64,000 bases of DNA from Mycteria americana (GCF_035582795.1 NW_027445436.1:7810770-7874769); one strand, 5' to 3'; numbered from the stretch's first letter, positions 1 through 11,590 are shown. Notes: generated from the letters alone by a model not told the origin. Program-made: numbers and translations.

Positions 1-372
1 CACCACACCTGTCTACTGCAGGGGCATAAGCATGGGTGCTACCATGCAGTGAAACAGATCAAAGACTGTTCAGATTGTCTTCAAACTGTTATTCTGCACC
101 AACTGTAACTAAGGAGCTGATTTGAGTGAGTTAATAGTAATGGCTCAGTTTAGAAGATAACATTAACTTTCAAAAGGCGTACGTATGATATCTAGGGACA
201 CAGTCTTACAGAATTTGGGTTGCTTCTCTTGTTCAATAGCAGGAGTATTTGTACTGCTTTTGAATGCATTTTAGTCAAACCTAGGTTTGCCCAACAGAAA
301 GCTATCACACTAGGAATTAAGAATATTTTTACTACTTAGAGGTAAAAAGAAGATTGCTCATCAGTCAGGTTA

Positions 373-525
<153 letters not shown>

Positions 526-1868
526 CTAAACAGAAGTTAATATTATATAGTTATGTAACTGAATACTGAACTATTCATTTTTTAATAATTTAAGAACTAT
601 TTTGCTCACATTTATCATGCAAGTAGATTAATAATACGTTTTACTTTATACAACCTAGAAGCACTTCACTAAGTTATCTCAACTTTCTTTTTATCCAAAG
701 GAAGATGGGAAATCAAGTCATTCTTTTTCTTTGAAGTCAAGTGTTTCATATCTAGATCACTAACTATATAGCTGGCAATAACAAAAATTGGCTTCCACTT
801 AAACACTATACTGTCATTTCAGTCAGGCATGTACCCATGATGCAATAAATACACATGCCATTGAAACCATCTGTTGCTGACATGCTGAGGATGCAACAAA
901 ACGTTATGTTAATTCAGTCCACATTTGTGCAGGCACTGAAAGGAGCAGTATCCTTTCTTCTTGGACATATTACTGCTACCTTTCACGTGTCAAAACTAAC
1001 AATCCTTTCATACAGTCAAAAATTATTTCTTAGGTGGCTCTGCTCTCTCATCCAACTCATGACAGCTACATGAAATGTGCTTCCAGCCCAGGGCATGGTG
1101 AATAGCCACATATTTCAACTGACCGTGAAATCATACCTTCATTAAAACAACTGAACCTGGAAAAGCAATTTTATTTCTTCCTGCCTTCTTAACCAATAAC
1201 AACCTTGTTATGCTTTGACTGACTTCTGACGGAGATTCATTATTCTCCAGAAAAGTACTCTCGCAGAGAAAGCAATTAGTTCACAAAATGTAAAAAGGCA
1301 AATATAAGAAAACCAAATCAATTTACTCAACATGACTAGTCAGTAGACTAAATGTTTCTGAAAGGAACTTAGGCAGTTAGGAAGCCCTCCAGAAGTTTAC
1401 AATATTTAACATTTTTTCCAAGTAGTACGGTCAACTTGATTTTTAAAACAATGCTATTCCAAACATCATAGTGAACTCTCATAAAGGAACCCAAAATATT
1501 AATCTTGCAATGACTTATTATTAAATAATTATATTTTATAAGAGGTAGGGCTAAAAAAAGGAAAACCCCACTGTATTATACTCTGAAGGCGAGTCCCTAA
1601 TTGAAAAGGTTTATGGTATAGGAAGAGATAAAACAAATCCCCAAAATACGAGCCTGAGACACAACAGAGGTAAGAAATCTCTGTGCCTGGATAGCAGGTA
1701 GCATTCGGTCAGTTAGAAGTTTGCTCACACAAAGTTGGTTCCAGTTCTTAGAGAAACATCTTTTAAGTCAACCTTTATACTAGTAATATTTAGACTTGCA
1801 AGCATTCTAGGAAGCTATTTAATCTGTTCCTGCCTGAAGTGGATTACTTACCTAAATTATTCAGACAT
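526..1868. other. UBQLN1 intron 1, distal part, no feature seen
   Basis: AT-rich intronic sequence between exon 2 and the first LTR. I see no conserved coding segment, repeat family or RNA gene. Short open frames here (for example near 855-1073) have no recognisable similarity. Confidence 0.6.
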
Positions 1869-2539
1869 TGTGGTGGGTTGACCTTGGCTAGCCACCAGGT
1901 ACCCACCAATCCACTCTATCACTCACCCTCCTCAACTGGACTGGGGAAAAGAGAAAATATGATGAAAGGCTCATGGGTCAAGATAAGGACAGGGAGATCA
2001 CTCACCAATTACCATCACAGGCAAAACAGACTCGACTTGGGGAAACCAATTTATTACCAATCAAATCAGAGTAGGATAATGAGAAATAAAACCAAATCTT
2101 AAAAACACCTTCCCCCCACCTCTCCCTTCTTCCCGGGCTCAACTTCACTCCCGAATTCTCTACCTCCTCCCACAGAGCGGCACAGGGGGATGGGGAACGG
2201 GGGTTGGGGAATGGGGGTTGCGGTCACTTCATCACACATTGTCTCTGCCACTCCTTCCTCCTCACACTCTTCCCCTGCTCCAGCATGGGGTCCCACCCAT
2301 GGGACACAGTCCTCCATGAATTTTTCCAATGTGGGTCCTCCCCACGGGCTGCAGCTCTTCATGAGCTGCTCCAGCATGGGCCCTTTCTACAGGGTGCAGT
2401 CCTTCAGGAATGGGCTGCTCCAGCGTGGGTCCCCCACGGGGTCACAGGTCCTGCCAGGAGCCTGCTCCAGCATGGGCTTCTCTCCACAGGGTCACAGCTT
2501 CCTTCAGGGCACATCCACCTGCTCCGACATGGGGTCCTC

Positions 2540-2923
2540 TGTCGGAGTGGGAGACGGACCCGGAGTAACGATGAATCTCAATATGAGTATGGTCGTCCTC
2601 CTCTATTCAGATTACTTAACAGGTTTATATAGAAGCTAAGCAAAGCACGCGCTAACAGCGACTATTCTATTGGATAACTATACTTGTCCACGCGCTTAAA
2701 ACAATTATATGATTGGTACAAAGTTGCCGTTCACGCACTGTTCACAAAGGGGGTTTTATCAGCACTTTCCCAGGCTTAGTCCCGCTTATCTTGTTTTACC
2801 AAGTACTCCTTCTGCTGTTCTCAAGGGAATTTCACCTTGATCTCTGGCTCCCAGGCCCCATCAAAGGCTGGATTGCTCACATCAATTAAGCTGTGTCCTT
2901 TTTCACTTAACCATTCTTCCACA
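2540..2923 (-). repeat. 3' LTR of the young provirus
   Basis: 384-bp LTR bounded by TG and CA on the minus strand, differing by one base from the 5' LTR at 5455-5838. A TATATAAA-type box in sense direction lies near 2624-2631. The env reading frame runs about 33 codons into this LTR before its TGA at 2821-2823. A sense-strand polypurine tract (AAGAAGGGGGAAT) directly precedes the LTR at about 2924-2936. Confidence 0.93.
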
Positions 2924-3500
2924 ATTCCCCCTTCTTGTTTTTGAGCAATACAGGCATGATTTATCATGGTTCTAAAAGCCTTTTTGACACAGCTACATGC
3001 TACACAAAAACACAGACCTATGATAACCAAAATTATTAAAAGTCGTAATCCCTCAGCTAACAAACCCTTTAGCCATGATGGTAAGGACCCAAACAAACTG
3101 GTTAACCATTCATCAAAAAACCCCTGATTTTGTCGAATTTTGTTGGCATGCTCTTTCAGCCATCGTAGTTGTTTGTGAATTGATTCACTGTGATCAGACA
3201 GGTTCATACAACACATGCCTTCAAAATCCTCACAACCATGACCTTGGGCTAATAATAAAAAATCAATTGCTGCTCTATTTTGCAAAATTGCGTGGCGTAA
3301 GCTATTTTGATCCTCTAATAGTGTTTCTATTACCTGGGTGGTGACTTTTGCTTGTTTTTTAGCCCAACAGGCTAATTGCCCAACCTGTTTCAGGGCTCGT
3401 CCTGCTGCCCCCCCAGGTACGAACAGGGACAGGAACACTCTCTCAGTAATACTGAGGAGGGTAGGTTCATCATCGCAATCCGGGGAAAGACCCTTGACCC
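2821..3500 (-). pseudogene. env: Retroviral env, transmembrane subunit only
   Basis: An open frame of about 225 codons starting immediately after the A22 tract, with no ATG of its own at the start, so it is a fragment rather than a full gene. In order it shows a Gly/Ala-rich hydrophobic stretch like a fusion peptide (LFVPGGAAG), a heptad-repeat helix, an immunosuppressive-domain-like segment (LQNRAAIDFLLLAQ) followed by CEDFEGMCC, the CX6CC motif of covalently linked TM subunits, a second helical region, a strongly hydrophobic membrane anchor (LRLLIILVIIGLCFC) and a cytoplasmic tail of about 50 residues. The last 33 or so codons lie inside the 3' LTR, ending at TGA 2821-2823. SU is missing. 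TM normally mediates membrane fusion; this copy cannot do so without SU. Confidence 0.82.
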
Positions 3501-4311
3501 TTTTTTTTTTTTTTTTTTTTTTAGTACTGTATGTCTAGGTCATAGGATCAAGATGCTTAAAACGTGAAAAGGAAAAAAAACCTTTAACTGTAATTTAAGC
3601 AATGAAAAGTTACAATAACTAAGTAGTACTATGCACGACAATCCTTCTCAGTCATCTCTAGAACTTGAGTAGTTTTTCATATTACCATTCACAAAAATTC
3701 AATAATGATCAATAATGAAATAATATTGATTTAATATTATAATGAAATTTAATTTCATATTTAATGTTGTATTCATTTACTATTATATTTAATTTAATAA
3801 TTTTAATAATTTTAATATCACATTAATAAAATTAATAAATTTAATAAAAATTAATTTTAATAATTTTATTAATTTAATATTATATTTATATTTAATTTTA
3901 TTTAATATTATAATAAAATAATAATGGTTAATAATGAAATAATATTGATTTAATATTATAATGAAATTTAATTTTATATTTAATTTTATATTTAATTTTA
4001 TTTAATATTATAATGAAATAATAATGATTAATAATGAAATAATAATACTTGCCAAATAATGTTTTTGCTTTAGTGGTCTGGATACAGTTACAAAGTAACT
4101 GTGAATGACAATCTTGGCATATAAATGGTTAGCAGATATTCATTCCAGAATTTAGGCAGCTGTCTGGTGCAACCCGATACATTTTGTAAATAGTTTTCCA
4201 TATAAAATGTCTCACAGAAGGCTTTACAGCTAATCATCCTTTGTATATGCATACATAAGAGGATACCAGTTGCAATATAATCCATATTTGGCATATATAT
4301 TTTTTTTTTTT
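3501..4311 (-). other. Non-retroviral AT-rich insert between A-tracts
   Basis: Between the broken gag and env lies about 0.8 kb unlike anything retroviral. In sense direction it begins with A12 (plus-strand T at 4300-4311), continues through unique sequence (about 4050-4300), a long AT-rich degenerate tandem array built from AATAATGATTAATAATGAAAT-like units (about 3690-4050) and more unique sequence, and ends with A22 (plus-strand T at 3501-3522) directly abutting env. The terminal A22 looks like the poly(A) tail of an RNA copied into the proviral genome in place of pol. No convincing protein is encoded; the 76-codon frame at 4088-4318 starts in the gag remnant. Alternatives are an independent retro-insertion or an assembly join. 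Confidence 0.6.
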
Positions 4312-5293
4312 CCTCCACTTTCCTTGCCCGTTTTCCTGTATAACCAGAAACGCTAATATCGCAGGGCCTTCAGCCCCCCCCCACAGGCTTCCAGTGTCCT
4401 TCTAGAATTGCATCTTTGATGACACCACTCCAGCGTGTGGGTTTAGGGAGCGCTGGCAGGTTCATTAAACATGGAGGCACAGCTTCTCCTTTCCCTTTTG
4501 TTTGTAATTCCAGAGTATCAAGACGTTTTAAAACTGCTTGCAACACTTTTGCAGTGGCATCAGAGGACTGTGGCAGCTCCTCCCCGTTAGGTGATGTGGT
4601 AGTTCCAGAGGATTTCGTAGAGGGAGGTAGAGGCGGATAGAACGAGGTTGAGGGTGGCAACGGAGGCGCGGAGGGTGGTTCACTGGGCGGAGCTGCAGGG
4701 GGAAGTCGGCAGGCTGCTCCGCCCAAGTCGTTAGGTTCTGTCGCTCCCGCCCCTCCAGGGGGTTTTGGCGGAGCTACTTCCGCATTCGCTTCACAGTTTG
4801 CATTAACTCTGCTAACGGGAACTTCCGCCTTTTCTGGCGCCTGCACTGATTCCGCCATAACACGCAGTTCAGAAACGTTTTTACAGACAGTTCCAGACGC
4901 GCCTCTCACGGCAGGCAGCCCAAAAAATCGCGCAATAGGTCCCGGTTTGTTTTCGGGCTTATCTTTAGACATTCCCGGACCTAACATTTGGGCAGCAGCG
5001 CAAGCTACTTCCCTCTCCGCCTTCATCGCTTTCAAAGTTTCCAAGACAGTGTTCCAGAGTCCACGAACCGCCTTTATTTCCTTTTCGTCCTTTTCATCCC
5101 CCTCTATTGTTTTCTGCCACATTGTTCCTCCAAAATCTCGCCATTCCGATATGGAAAATAACATGCAGGTGTCAGAAAAGTGACCCCAACATTGTCCCAA
5201 TTTAATCAACCTTATTAACTGCTTCACTGGTGCTTCTATCCCTCTCTTAGAGAGGATTCCAGTGAGCAACGTGGCCGCAGCTTCTGTTTCCAT
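4312..5293 (-). pseudogene. gag: Truncated retroviral gag (matrix to start of capsid)
   Basis: A frame opens at ATG 5293, about 140 nt after the primer site, and runs about 307 codons to near 4370. It starts METEAAATLL and has a compact helical N-terminal segment of about 110 residues consistent with a retroviral matrix domain (LIRLIKLGQCWG, a Trp-containing helix). A Pro/Ser-rich linker with repeated PPLPPS-type motifs and an acidic/Lys-rich region follow. The frame stops at a C10 run (4375-4384). In another frame, capsid-like residues (AILAFLVIQENG) continue to 4312, resembling the N-terminus of betaretroviral-type capsid proteins. The gene then breaks off at an A12 tract. Gag forms the virion core at the plasma membrane; this copy lacks most of capsid and all of nucleocapsid. 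Identification is by domain character, not by a database hit. Confidence 0.75.
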
Positions 5294-5434
5294 CACTGCG
5301 CCTGAGAGGTGAGGAGCGACCTCACACCGGCGTCTGCCCTGCTTCTTGCCCCAGGCAGCGCTTCCCTCAGCCGTGGTTTCCCAACTCCCCTCCTCTAGCT
5401 GCTTACCGCAGTCACGGAGATTTCATCGGTGCGT

Positions 5435-5452
5435 AACCATCCTCTGCTACCA
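5435..5452 (-). promoter_or_regulatory. Primer binding site matching initiator tRNA-Met
   Basis: On the minus strand the 18 nt after the 5' LTR (2-nt spacer) read TGGTAGCAGAGGATGGTT. This is the exact complement of the 3' end of vertebrate initiator tRNA-Met (…AACCATCCTCTGCTACCA) as I know it. It would prime minus-strand DNA synthesis. The match extends through CCA, so chance is unlikely. Confidence 0.88.
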
Positions 5453-5454
5453 GA

Positions 5455-5838
5455 TGTCGGAGTGGGAGACGGACCCGGAGTAAGGATGAATCTCAATATG
5501 AGTATGGTCGTCCTCCTCTATTCAGATTACTTAACAGGTTTATATAGAAGCTAAGCAAAGCACGCGCTAACAGCGACTATTCTATTGGATAACTATACTT
5601 GTCCACGCGCTTAAAACAATTATATGATTGGTACAAAGTTGCCGTTCACGCACTGTTCACAAAGGGGGTTTTATCAGCACTTTCCCAGGCTTAGTCCCGC
5701 TTATCTTGTTTTACCAAGTACTCCTTCTGCTGTTCTCAAGGGAATTTCACCTTGATCTCTGGCTCCCAGGCCCCATCAAAGGCTGGATTGCTCACATCAA
5801 TTAAGCTGTGTCCTTTTTCACTTAACCATTCTTCCACA
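5455..5838 (-). repeat. 5' LTR of the young provirus
   Basis: 384 bp, same boundaries as the 3' LTR. It includes a sense TATATAAA-type element near 5540-5546 and is followed in sense direction by 2 nt and then the primer binding site. The single mismatch to the other LTR implies recent integration. Confidence 0.93.
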
Positions 5839-6758
5839 GTCCTCCATGGGCCACAGGTGGATATCTGCTCCACCATGGACCTCCATGGGTTGCAGGGGGA
5901 CAATCTGCCTCACCATGGTCTTCTCCACAGGCTGCAGGGGAATCTCTGCTCCGGCACCTGAAGCACCTCCTCCCCTTCCTTCTTCTCTGACCTTGGTGTC
6001 TGCAGAGTTGTTTCTCTCACATATTCTCACTCCTCTCTCTTCCAGCTATTGCGCAGCAGTTTTTACCTTTTCTTAAATACGTTATCACAGAGGTGCTACC
6101 ACTGTCGCTGACTGGCTCAGCTTTGGCCAGTGGCGGGTGCGTCTTGGAGCCAGCTGGCACTGGCTCTGTCCGACATGAGGGCAGATTCTGGCATCTTCTC
6201 ACAAAAGCCACCCCTGCAGACTGCCCCGCTACCAAAACCTTGCCATGCAAACCCAATACAGACATGTTTATACATCCTGTTCTCAGAGGTCCCAAGTGAT
6301 AGAGACTCCATAGCTTTTTTCTAAGAAATCTATTTCAGTGCTTCACTATCCTATTCTTCATTGTCCTGTCCACCATGGACATGGCAAACAGATTGTTGTT
6401 CTCCTCAGAATAAAGGGTTGCAGTACAGCTAATCTTTCCTTGAGGGTTGTGTTTTCTAATCTAATCATTCCCACCACTCTCTGGATTTCCAAATCCAACC
6501 ATATCTTTAAGTGTAGGGCTCAAAACCAGCCACAATATTCCATATGAATTCTTATCCATACTTAGAACAAAAGGATAAATTCCACATCTTGCAAGCTATA
6601 CTCCCATTTATAACTTAGAAAATCTATACAGGAAAATATCAGTTTAACAGTGTTGACTCATTTAACAGCTATAACCTCTAGATCCTTTTCTACAGAGGAA
6701 TTACGTAGGCAGTTGCTTCCCACTCTGCATTTTTCTGGTTAATTATTCTTAAGAATAC

Positions 6759-7346
6759 TGTCATGGTTTAACCTCAGCCAGCAGCTAAGCCCCACACAGC
6801 CACTCGCTTACTCCCCCACAGTGGGATGGGGGAGAGAATCGGAAGGGTAAAAGAGAGAAAATTCATGGGCTGAGATAAAGACAGTTTAATAGGTAAAGCA
6901 AAAGCCATGCACACAAGCAAAGCAAAACAAGGAATATATTCACTCCTTCCCATCGGCAGGCAGATGGTTAGCCATCTCCAGGAAAACAGGGCTCCATCAT
7001 GCCTAACAATTACTTGGGAAGACAAACACCATCACTCCAAATGTCCCCCCTTCCTCCCCCCAGCTTTTATTGCTGAGCATGATGTCATATGGTATGGGAT
7101 ATCCCTTTGGTCAGTTGGGATCAGCTGTCCCAGCTGTGTCCCCTCCGAACTTCCTGTGCACCCCCAGCCTACTCGCTGGTGGGGTGGTGTGAGAAGCAGA
7201 AAAGGCCTTGACTCTGTGTAAGCAATGCTCAGCAATAGCTAAAACATCCCTGTGTTATCAACACTGTTTTCAGCACAAATCCAAAACATAGCCTCATACA
7301 AGCTACTATGAAGAAAATTAACTCTATCCCAGCCAAATCCAGTACA
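6759..7346 (-). mobile_element. Solo LTR, family B (ERVK-like)
   Basis: 588-bp LTR in reverse orientation. The plus-strand ends are tgtcatgg and agtaca, with a 5-bp target duplication aatac (6754-6758 and 7347-7351). It is related along its length to the LTRs of the ERVK-like element at 13545-15849 (shared GAGTTAATT, GGCTATGTTTTGGATTTGTGCTG, GATGGGGGAGAGAATC blocks). No internal region remains, so it is a recombination-derived solo LTR. Confidence 0.88.
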
Positions 7347-8590
7347 AATACACATTACATTGCAACATAAAAACAGCAGAAATCCTCATAATTTGGTACA
7401 AAGTAAATGCATAAGAATAAAGAACTACCATACTGTGCCAGACCAGAGAGTAATGACGTTTATCCAAACTAATTTATTATCATATTTTCCACAATATGTT
7501 GTTACAGTGAATTCCACAACTTAGTTGTCTTCAGAATGCTGATGCAGTAGTATAATAAACATTGTTTACTTTATCCTAAACCTTGTTACACATTTTTAGA
7601 AGCAGCAATTTATCCATGCAGTTAAGGAAACAAGACACTTATAGAGCTTAACCACACAGTATCTAATATTGCCAGTATGCAGGTATCAAAGCATATATAC
7701 TTCCCTTTCTCTACTAATATGCAGCCATGGTAATTAGATGATCTGTAAAAACGGCACTACAGTAAGAAATGAATACAACAGCCTATGTACCAGGACCACA
7801 AAAAAACTCCTACAGTAATGAATGTGGATGATCTACATGTGCAAGGGATCTCTTTCCAGCCAGCATAAGATGACTATTATGAATATCAAGCCACACTTCT
7901 AACCGAAGCATATCTACATTACAAGCCCAACAGAGCTGCAAAAAAGTGTCAGGTCTCTTCATCAGCATCACTTGCATTCGGTACAACCTCAAGACTTCTG
8001 AATGAGAAGGTATGAACAGAACCAGCCCTACTGTTTGATGTTTCATCCACAATAGAAGACCATACAAAACCTAGGTTACCATCTAAGATATTTTGCAAAT
8101 GAGTCTCCAGATTACTGTTAACAAAGATACCATCAATAACAGATTAGCACATCTACAGCACACTTTTTGCTGAGGCAGAGGTTAGAGAATCATTTATATA
8201 ACTGTCCAAAAGAATCCTGAAAACCATTTTCGATGCAAGTGTGGGTTTTTTTGTTTTAAACTGTCAGTATCTAATATGTTGCTTCTGAAAAAAGAAAATA
8301 TCAAAAGATTAATATAATTCACTCTTCAGCATCATCCAATCTCTGCCACTAATGGAAGAAGATTAACCCTAAGCTGAAGTTCGACAGAAATCACTACTGG
8401 TTGTACTGCAAAATAAAGTTGGGGAGGGTGGAAGAGAGGACTTTTTACCATCCTCTGTGGGCAAAGATTCCTCTTCATTATTCTTCATCTCTCACTGTTA
8501 ACCATAACTACACTGCAAGACCATTCCCCCATAGCAAATGGAAAAAAAAAAAGTTTCTTTAAATTCAAACAGTTAAAGGACAACAGTAAT
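7347..8590. other. UBQLN1 intron 1, unannotated
   Basis: AT-rich sequence with no recognised repeat or exon. Short runs of A occur near 8540, and short open frames here look random. Confidence 0.55.
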
Positions 8591-11160
8591 CACAGAATCA
8601 CAGACTCATATTGGTTGGAAAAGACCTTTAAGATCATCGAGTCCAACCATAAACCTAACACTACCAAGACCACCACTAAACCATGTCCCTAAACACCTCA
8701 TCCAAACGTCTTTTAAATACCTCCAGGGATGATGACTCCACCACTTCCCTGGGCAGCCTGTTCCAATGCTTGATAACCCTTTCAGTGAAGAAAAATTTCC
8801 TAATATCCAATCTAAACCTCCCCTGGCGCAACTTGAGGCCATTTCCTCTCGTCCTATCCCTTGTTACTTGGGAGAAGAGACCAACCCCCACCTCTCTACA
8901 ACCTCCTTTCAGGTAGTTGAAGAGAGCAATAAGGTCTCCCCTCAGCCTCCTTTTCTCCAGGCTAAACAGTCCCAGTTCCCTCAGCCGCTCCTCATAAGAC
9001 TTATGCTCCAGACCCTTCACCAGCTTCGTTGCCCTTCTCTGCACACGCTCCAGCACCTCAATGTCTTTCCTGCAGTGAGGGGCCCAAAACTAAACACAGT
9101 ATTCGAGGTGCGGCCTCACCAGTGCCGAGTACAGGGGCACGATCACTTCCCTAGTCCTGCTGTCCACACTATTTTTGATACAAGCCAGGATGCCATTGGC
9201 TTTCTTGGCCACCTGGGCACACTGCTGGCTCATATTCAGCCAGCTGTCAACCAACACCCCCAGGTCCTTTTCTGCCTGGCAGCTTTCCAGCCACTCTTCC
9301 CCAAGCCTGTAGCGTTGCATGGGGTTGCTGTGGCCCAAGTGCAGGACCTTGCACTTGGCCTTGTTAAACCTCATACAATTGACCTCAGCCCATCGATCCA
9401 GCCTGTCCAGGTCCCTCTGCAGAGCCTTCCTACCCTCAAGCAGATCAACACTCCCACACAACTTGGTGTCATCTGCAAACTTACTGAGGGTGCACTCGAT
9501 CCCTTCATCCAGATCACTGATAAAGATATTAAACAGAACTGGCCCCAACACAGAGCCCTGGGGAACACCACTTGTGACCGGCCGCCAACTGGAGTAAACT
9601 CCATTCACCACCACTCTTTGGGCCCGGCCGTCCAGCCAGTTCTTTACCCAGAGAAGAGTACACCCGTCCAAGCCATGAGCAGCCAGTTTCTCCAGGAGAA
9701 TGCTGTGGGAGACCATCTCAAAGGCTTTACTGAAGTCTAGATAGACAACATCCACAGCCTTTCCCTGATCCACTAGGCGGGTCACCTTGTCCTAGAAGGA
9801 GATCAGGTTGGTCAAGCAGGACCTGCCTTTCCTCAACCCATGCTTGCTGGGCTTGATCCCTTGGTTATTCTCTACATGCCGTGTGATAGCACTCAGGATG
9901 ATCTGCTCCATCAGCTTCCCCAGCACCGAGGTCAGGCTGACAGGCCTGTAGTTCCCCAGGTCCTCCTTCCGGCCCTTCTTGAAGATGGGTGTCACATTCG
10001 CTAATCTCCAGTCAGCAGGGACCTCCCCAGTTAGCCAGGACTGCTGGTAAATGATGGAAAGGGGCTTGGTGAGCACTTCTGCCAGCTCCTTCAACACTCT
10101 CGGGTGGATCTCATCAGGCCCCATAGACTTGTGAGTGTCTAAGTGGTGCAGCAGGTCACTAACCATTTCCCCCTGGATTATGGGGGCTCCATTCTGGTCC
10201 CCGTCCCTATCTTCCAACTCCAGGGGCTGGGTACCCAGAGAACAATTGGCCCTGCTATTAAAGACTGAGGCAAAGAAGGCATTAAGTACCTCAGCCTTTT
10301 CCTCATCCTTGGTTACTGTGTTCCCTCCCCCGTCTACTAGGGGCTGGAGATTCTCCTTAGCTCTCCTTTTGCTGCTAATGTATTTGAAGAAGTGTTTTTT
10401 GTTGTCTTTTACAGCAGCAGCCAGATTGAGCTCTAGCTCAGCTTTGGCCCTTCTAATTTTCTCCCTGCACAGCCTTGCTACACCTTTGTAGTCCTCCTGA
10501 GTTGCCTGCCCCTTCTTCCAGAGGTCGTAGACTCTCCTCTTTCTCCTGAGTTCGAGCCAGAGCTCTCTAGTCAGCCAGGCTGGTCTTCTTCCCAGCCGGC
10601 TCGTCTTTCGGCACCTGGGGACAGCCTGCTCTTGTGCCTTTAGGACTTCCTCCTTAAAGAATGTCCAGCCTTCCTGGACTCCTTTGCCCATTAGGGCTGC
10701 CTCCCAGGGGACTCTCTCGACCAGTCTCCTAAACAGGCCGAAGTCCGCCCTCCGGAAGTCTAAGGGGGCAGTTCTGCTGACCCCCCTCGCTGCTTCTCCT
10801 CGTATCAAAAACTCTATCATTTCATGATCACTCTGCCCAAGACAGCCTCCAACCATCACATGGCTCACAAGTCCTTCTCTGTTCGTGAACAACAGGTCCA
10901 GCGGGGCACCTTCCCTAGTTGACTCCCTCACCAGCTGTGTCAGGAAGTTATCTGCCACACACTCCAGGAACCTCCTAGACTGTTTCCTCTCTGCTGTATT
11001 GTATTTCCAGCAGACATCCGGCAGGTTGAAGTCCCCCACAAGAACAAGGGCTAGCGATGGTGAGGCTTCTCCCAGCTGCTTATAGACTAGTTAATCTGTC
11101 TCCTCATCCTGGTTGGGTGGTCTGTAACAGACTCCCACCACAATATCTGCCTTGTTGGCC
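8591..11160 (-). mobile_element. CR1 LINE, 5'-truncated, ORF2 with three stops
   Basis: In reverse orientation this 2.57-kb CR1 runs from the end of the ORF2 endonuclease domain (GVCYRPPNQDEE, then GDFNLPDVCWKY) through the reverse transcriptase domain ([43 protein letters not shown], the FADDT catalytic motif) to the C-terminal RNHL-like part ([10 protein letters not shown]) and the typical CR1 3' end repeat at 8591. ORF2 is interrupted by TAA after EETD (about 11090), TAG after LISF (9792-9794) and TAG after YCV (9090-9092). All three stops recur at the same codons in the copy at 35861-40498. The 5' end is truncated at about 11160, as is usual for CR1. Confidence 0.93.
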
Positions 11161-11590
11161 TAGCAATGTATTGCAATGGCCTAGCAAATGACTAGCAATT
11201 GTATTCTTATTCCCACAGGTCTTATCTGTGTAGTTTTCATAGGACTCCACCACTCTTACTGGCAACAAAGAGTTCAGGGAATTAGGTGCTCCAGTGCCAT
11301 GGTAATGAAAACAGCATAAACTCTGGAAACTGTTAGATGTGAGCAGTGAAGACAACTAGCTCAATTTTCTTTACACTAAACAGAACTTTAAGTGTCAATC
11401 CAGTACACCTCATCTTAGTGTCTCAAATTAAAGGTATGCAATTGACAGCAAATGGATGAAGGGAAAGGAAACAACAATGGGAATTCATACATATTAAGGC
11501 AGTTGTAAGAAAAGAATCTTTGGAGTAGTTAAATCTTCAATTTGTACAACTGAACTAGATAACACTATCAGTTAATTAGAGATAATGCTT

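Larger units (their letters stand above)
2540..5838 (-). mobile_element. Young defective provirus with near-identical LTRs
   Basis: A 3.3-kb provirus in reverse orientation inside an LTR A copy. The 5' LTR is 5455-5838 and the 3' LTR is 2540-2923, each 384 bp, TG...CA. By eye they differ at one position (plus-strand c at about 2569 versus g at about 5484). The 6-bp target duplication gtcctc is perfect (2534-2539 and 5839-5844). Order in sense direction is 5' LTR, tRNA-iMet primer site, gag (matrix, proline-rich region, start of capsid), a non-viral AT-rich block, env TM, polypurine tract, 3' LTR. Protease, pol, the rest of gag and env SU are absent, so it cannot replicate alone. The 6-bp duplication fits an alpha/beta-like (ERVK class) integrase, while the TM carries a CX6CC motif. 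It could be non-autonomous and mobilised by a helper. Confidence 0.92.
1869..6260 (-). mobile_element. Solo LTR, family A, split by a younger provirus
   Basis: In reverse orientation this is the same 1.1-kb LTR as the copies at 18122-19223 and 56641-57713. It occupies 1869-2539 and 5839-6260, with a provirus inserted between. The ends are TG...CA (plus-strand boundaries tgtggtggg at 1869 and ccaataca ending at 6260), and the 5-bp target duplication gacat is present at 1864-1868 and 6261-6265. With the provirus and its duplicated 6 bp removed, the two halves join into one LTR of about 1.09 kb. The right part keeps the U3 end and TATA-like segment, and the left part the AATAAA-bearing end. There is no coding content. 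Family rank (ERVK or ERVL) is not certain, and the 5-bp duplication favours a non-gammaretroviral type. Confidence 0.88.

Noticed and set aside
2190..2639. 142-149-codon frames in the left part of the split LTR A
   Set aside because: They arise from the tandem units of LTR A in several frames and cross into the provirus LTR; no coding signature.
3690..4050. AT-rich tandem array considered as a possible origin or CRISPR-like repeat
   Set aside because: Units are degenerate with no unique spacers; simple AT-rich repeat within the foreign block.
4088..4318. 76-codon frame spanning the gag break and the foreign block
   Set aside because: It begins at a GTG inside the gag remnant and reads through the A12 tract; chance fusion, no similarity seen.
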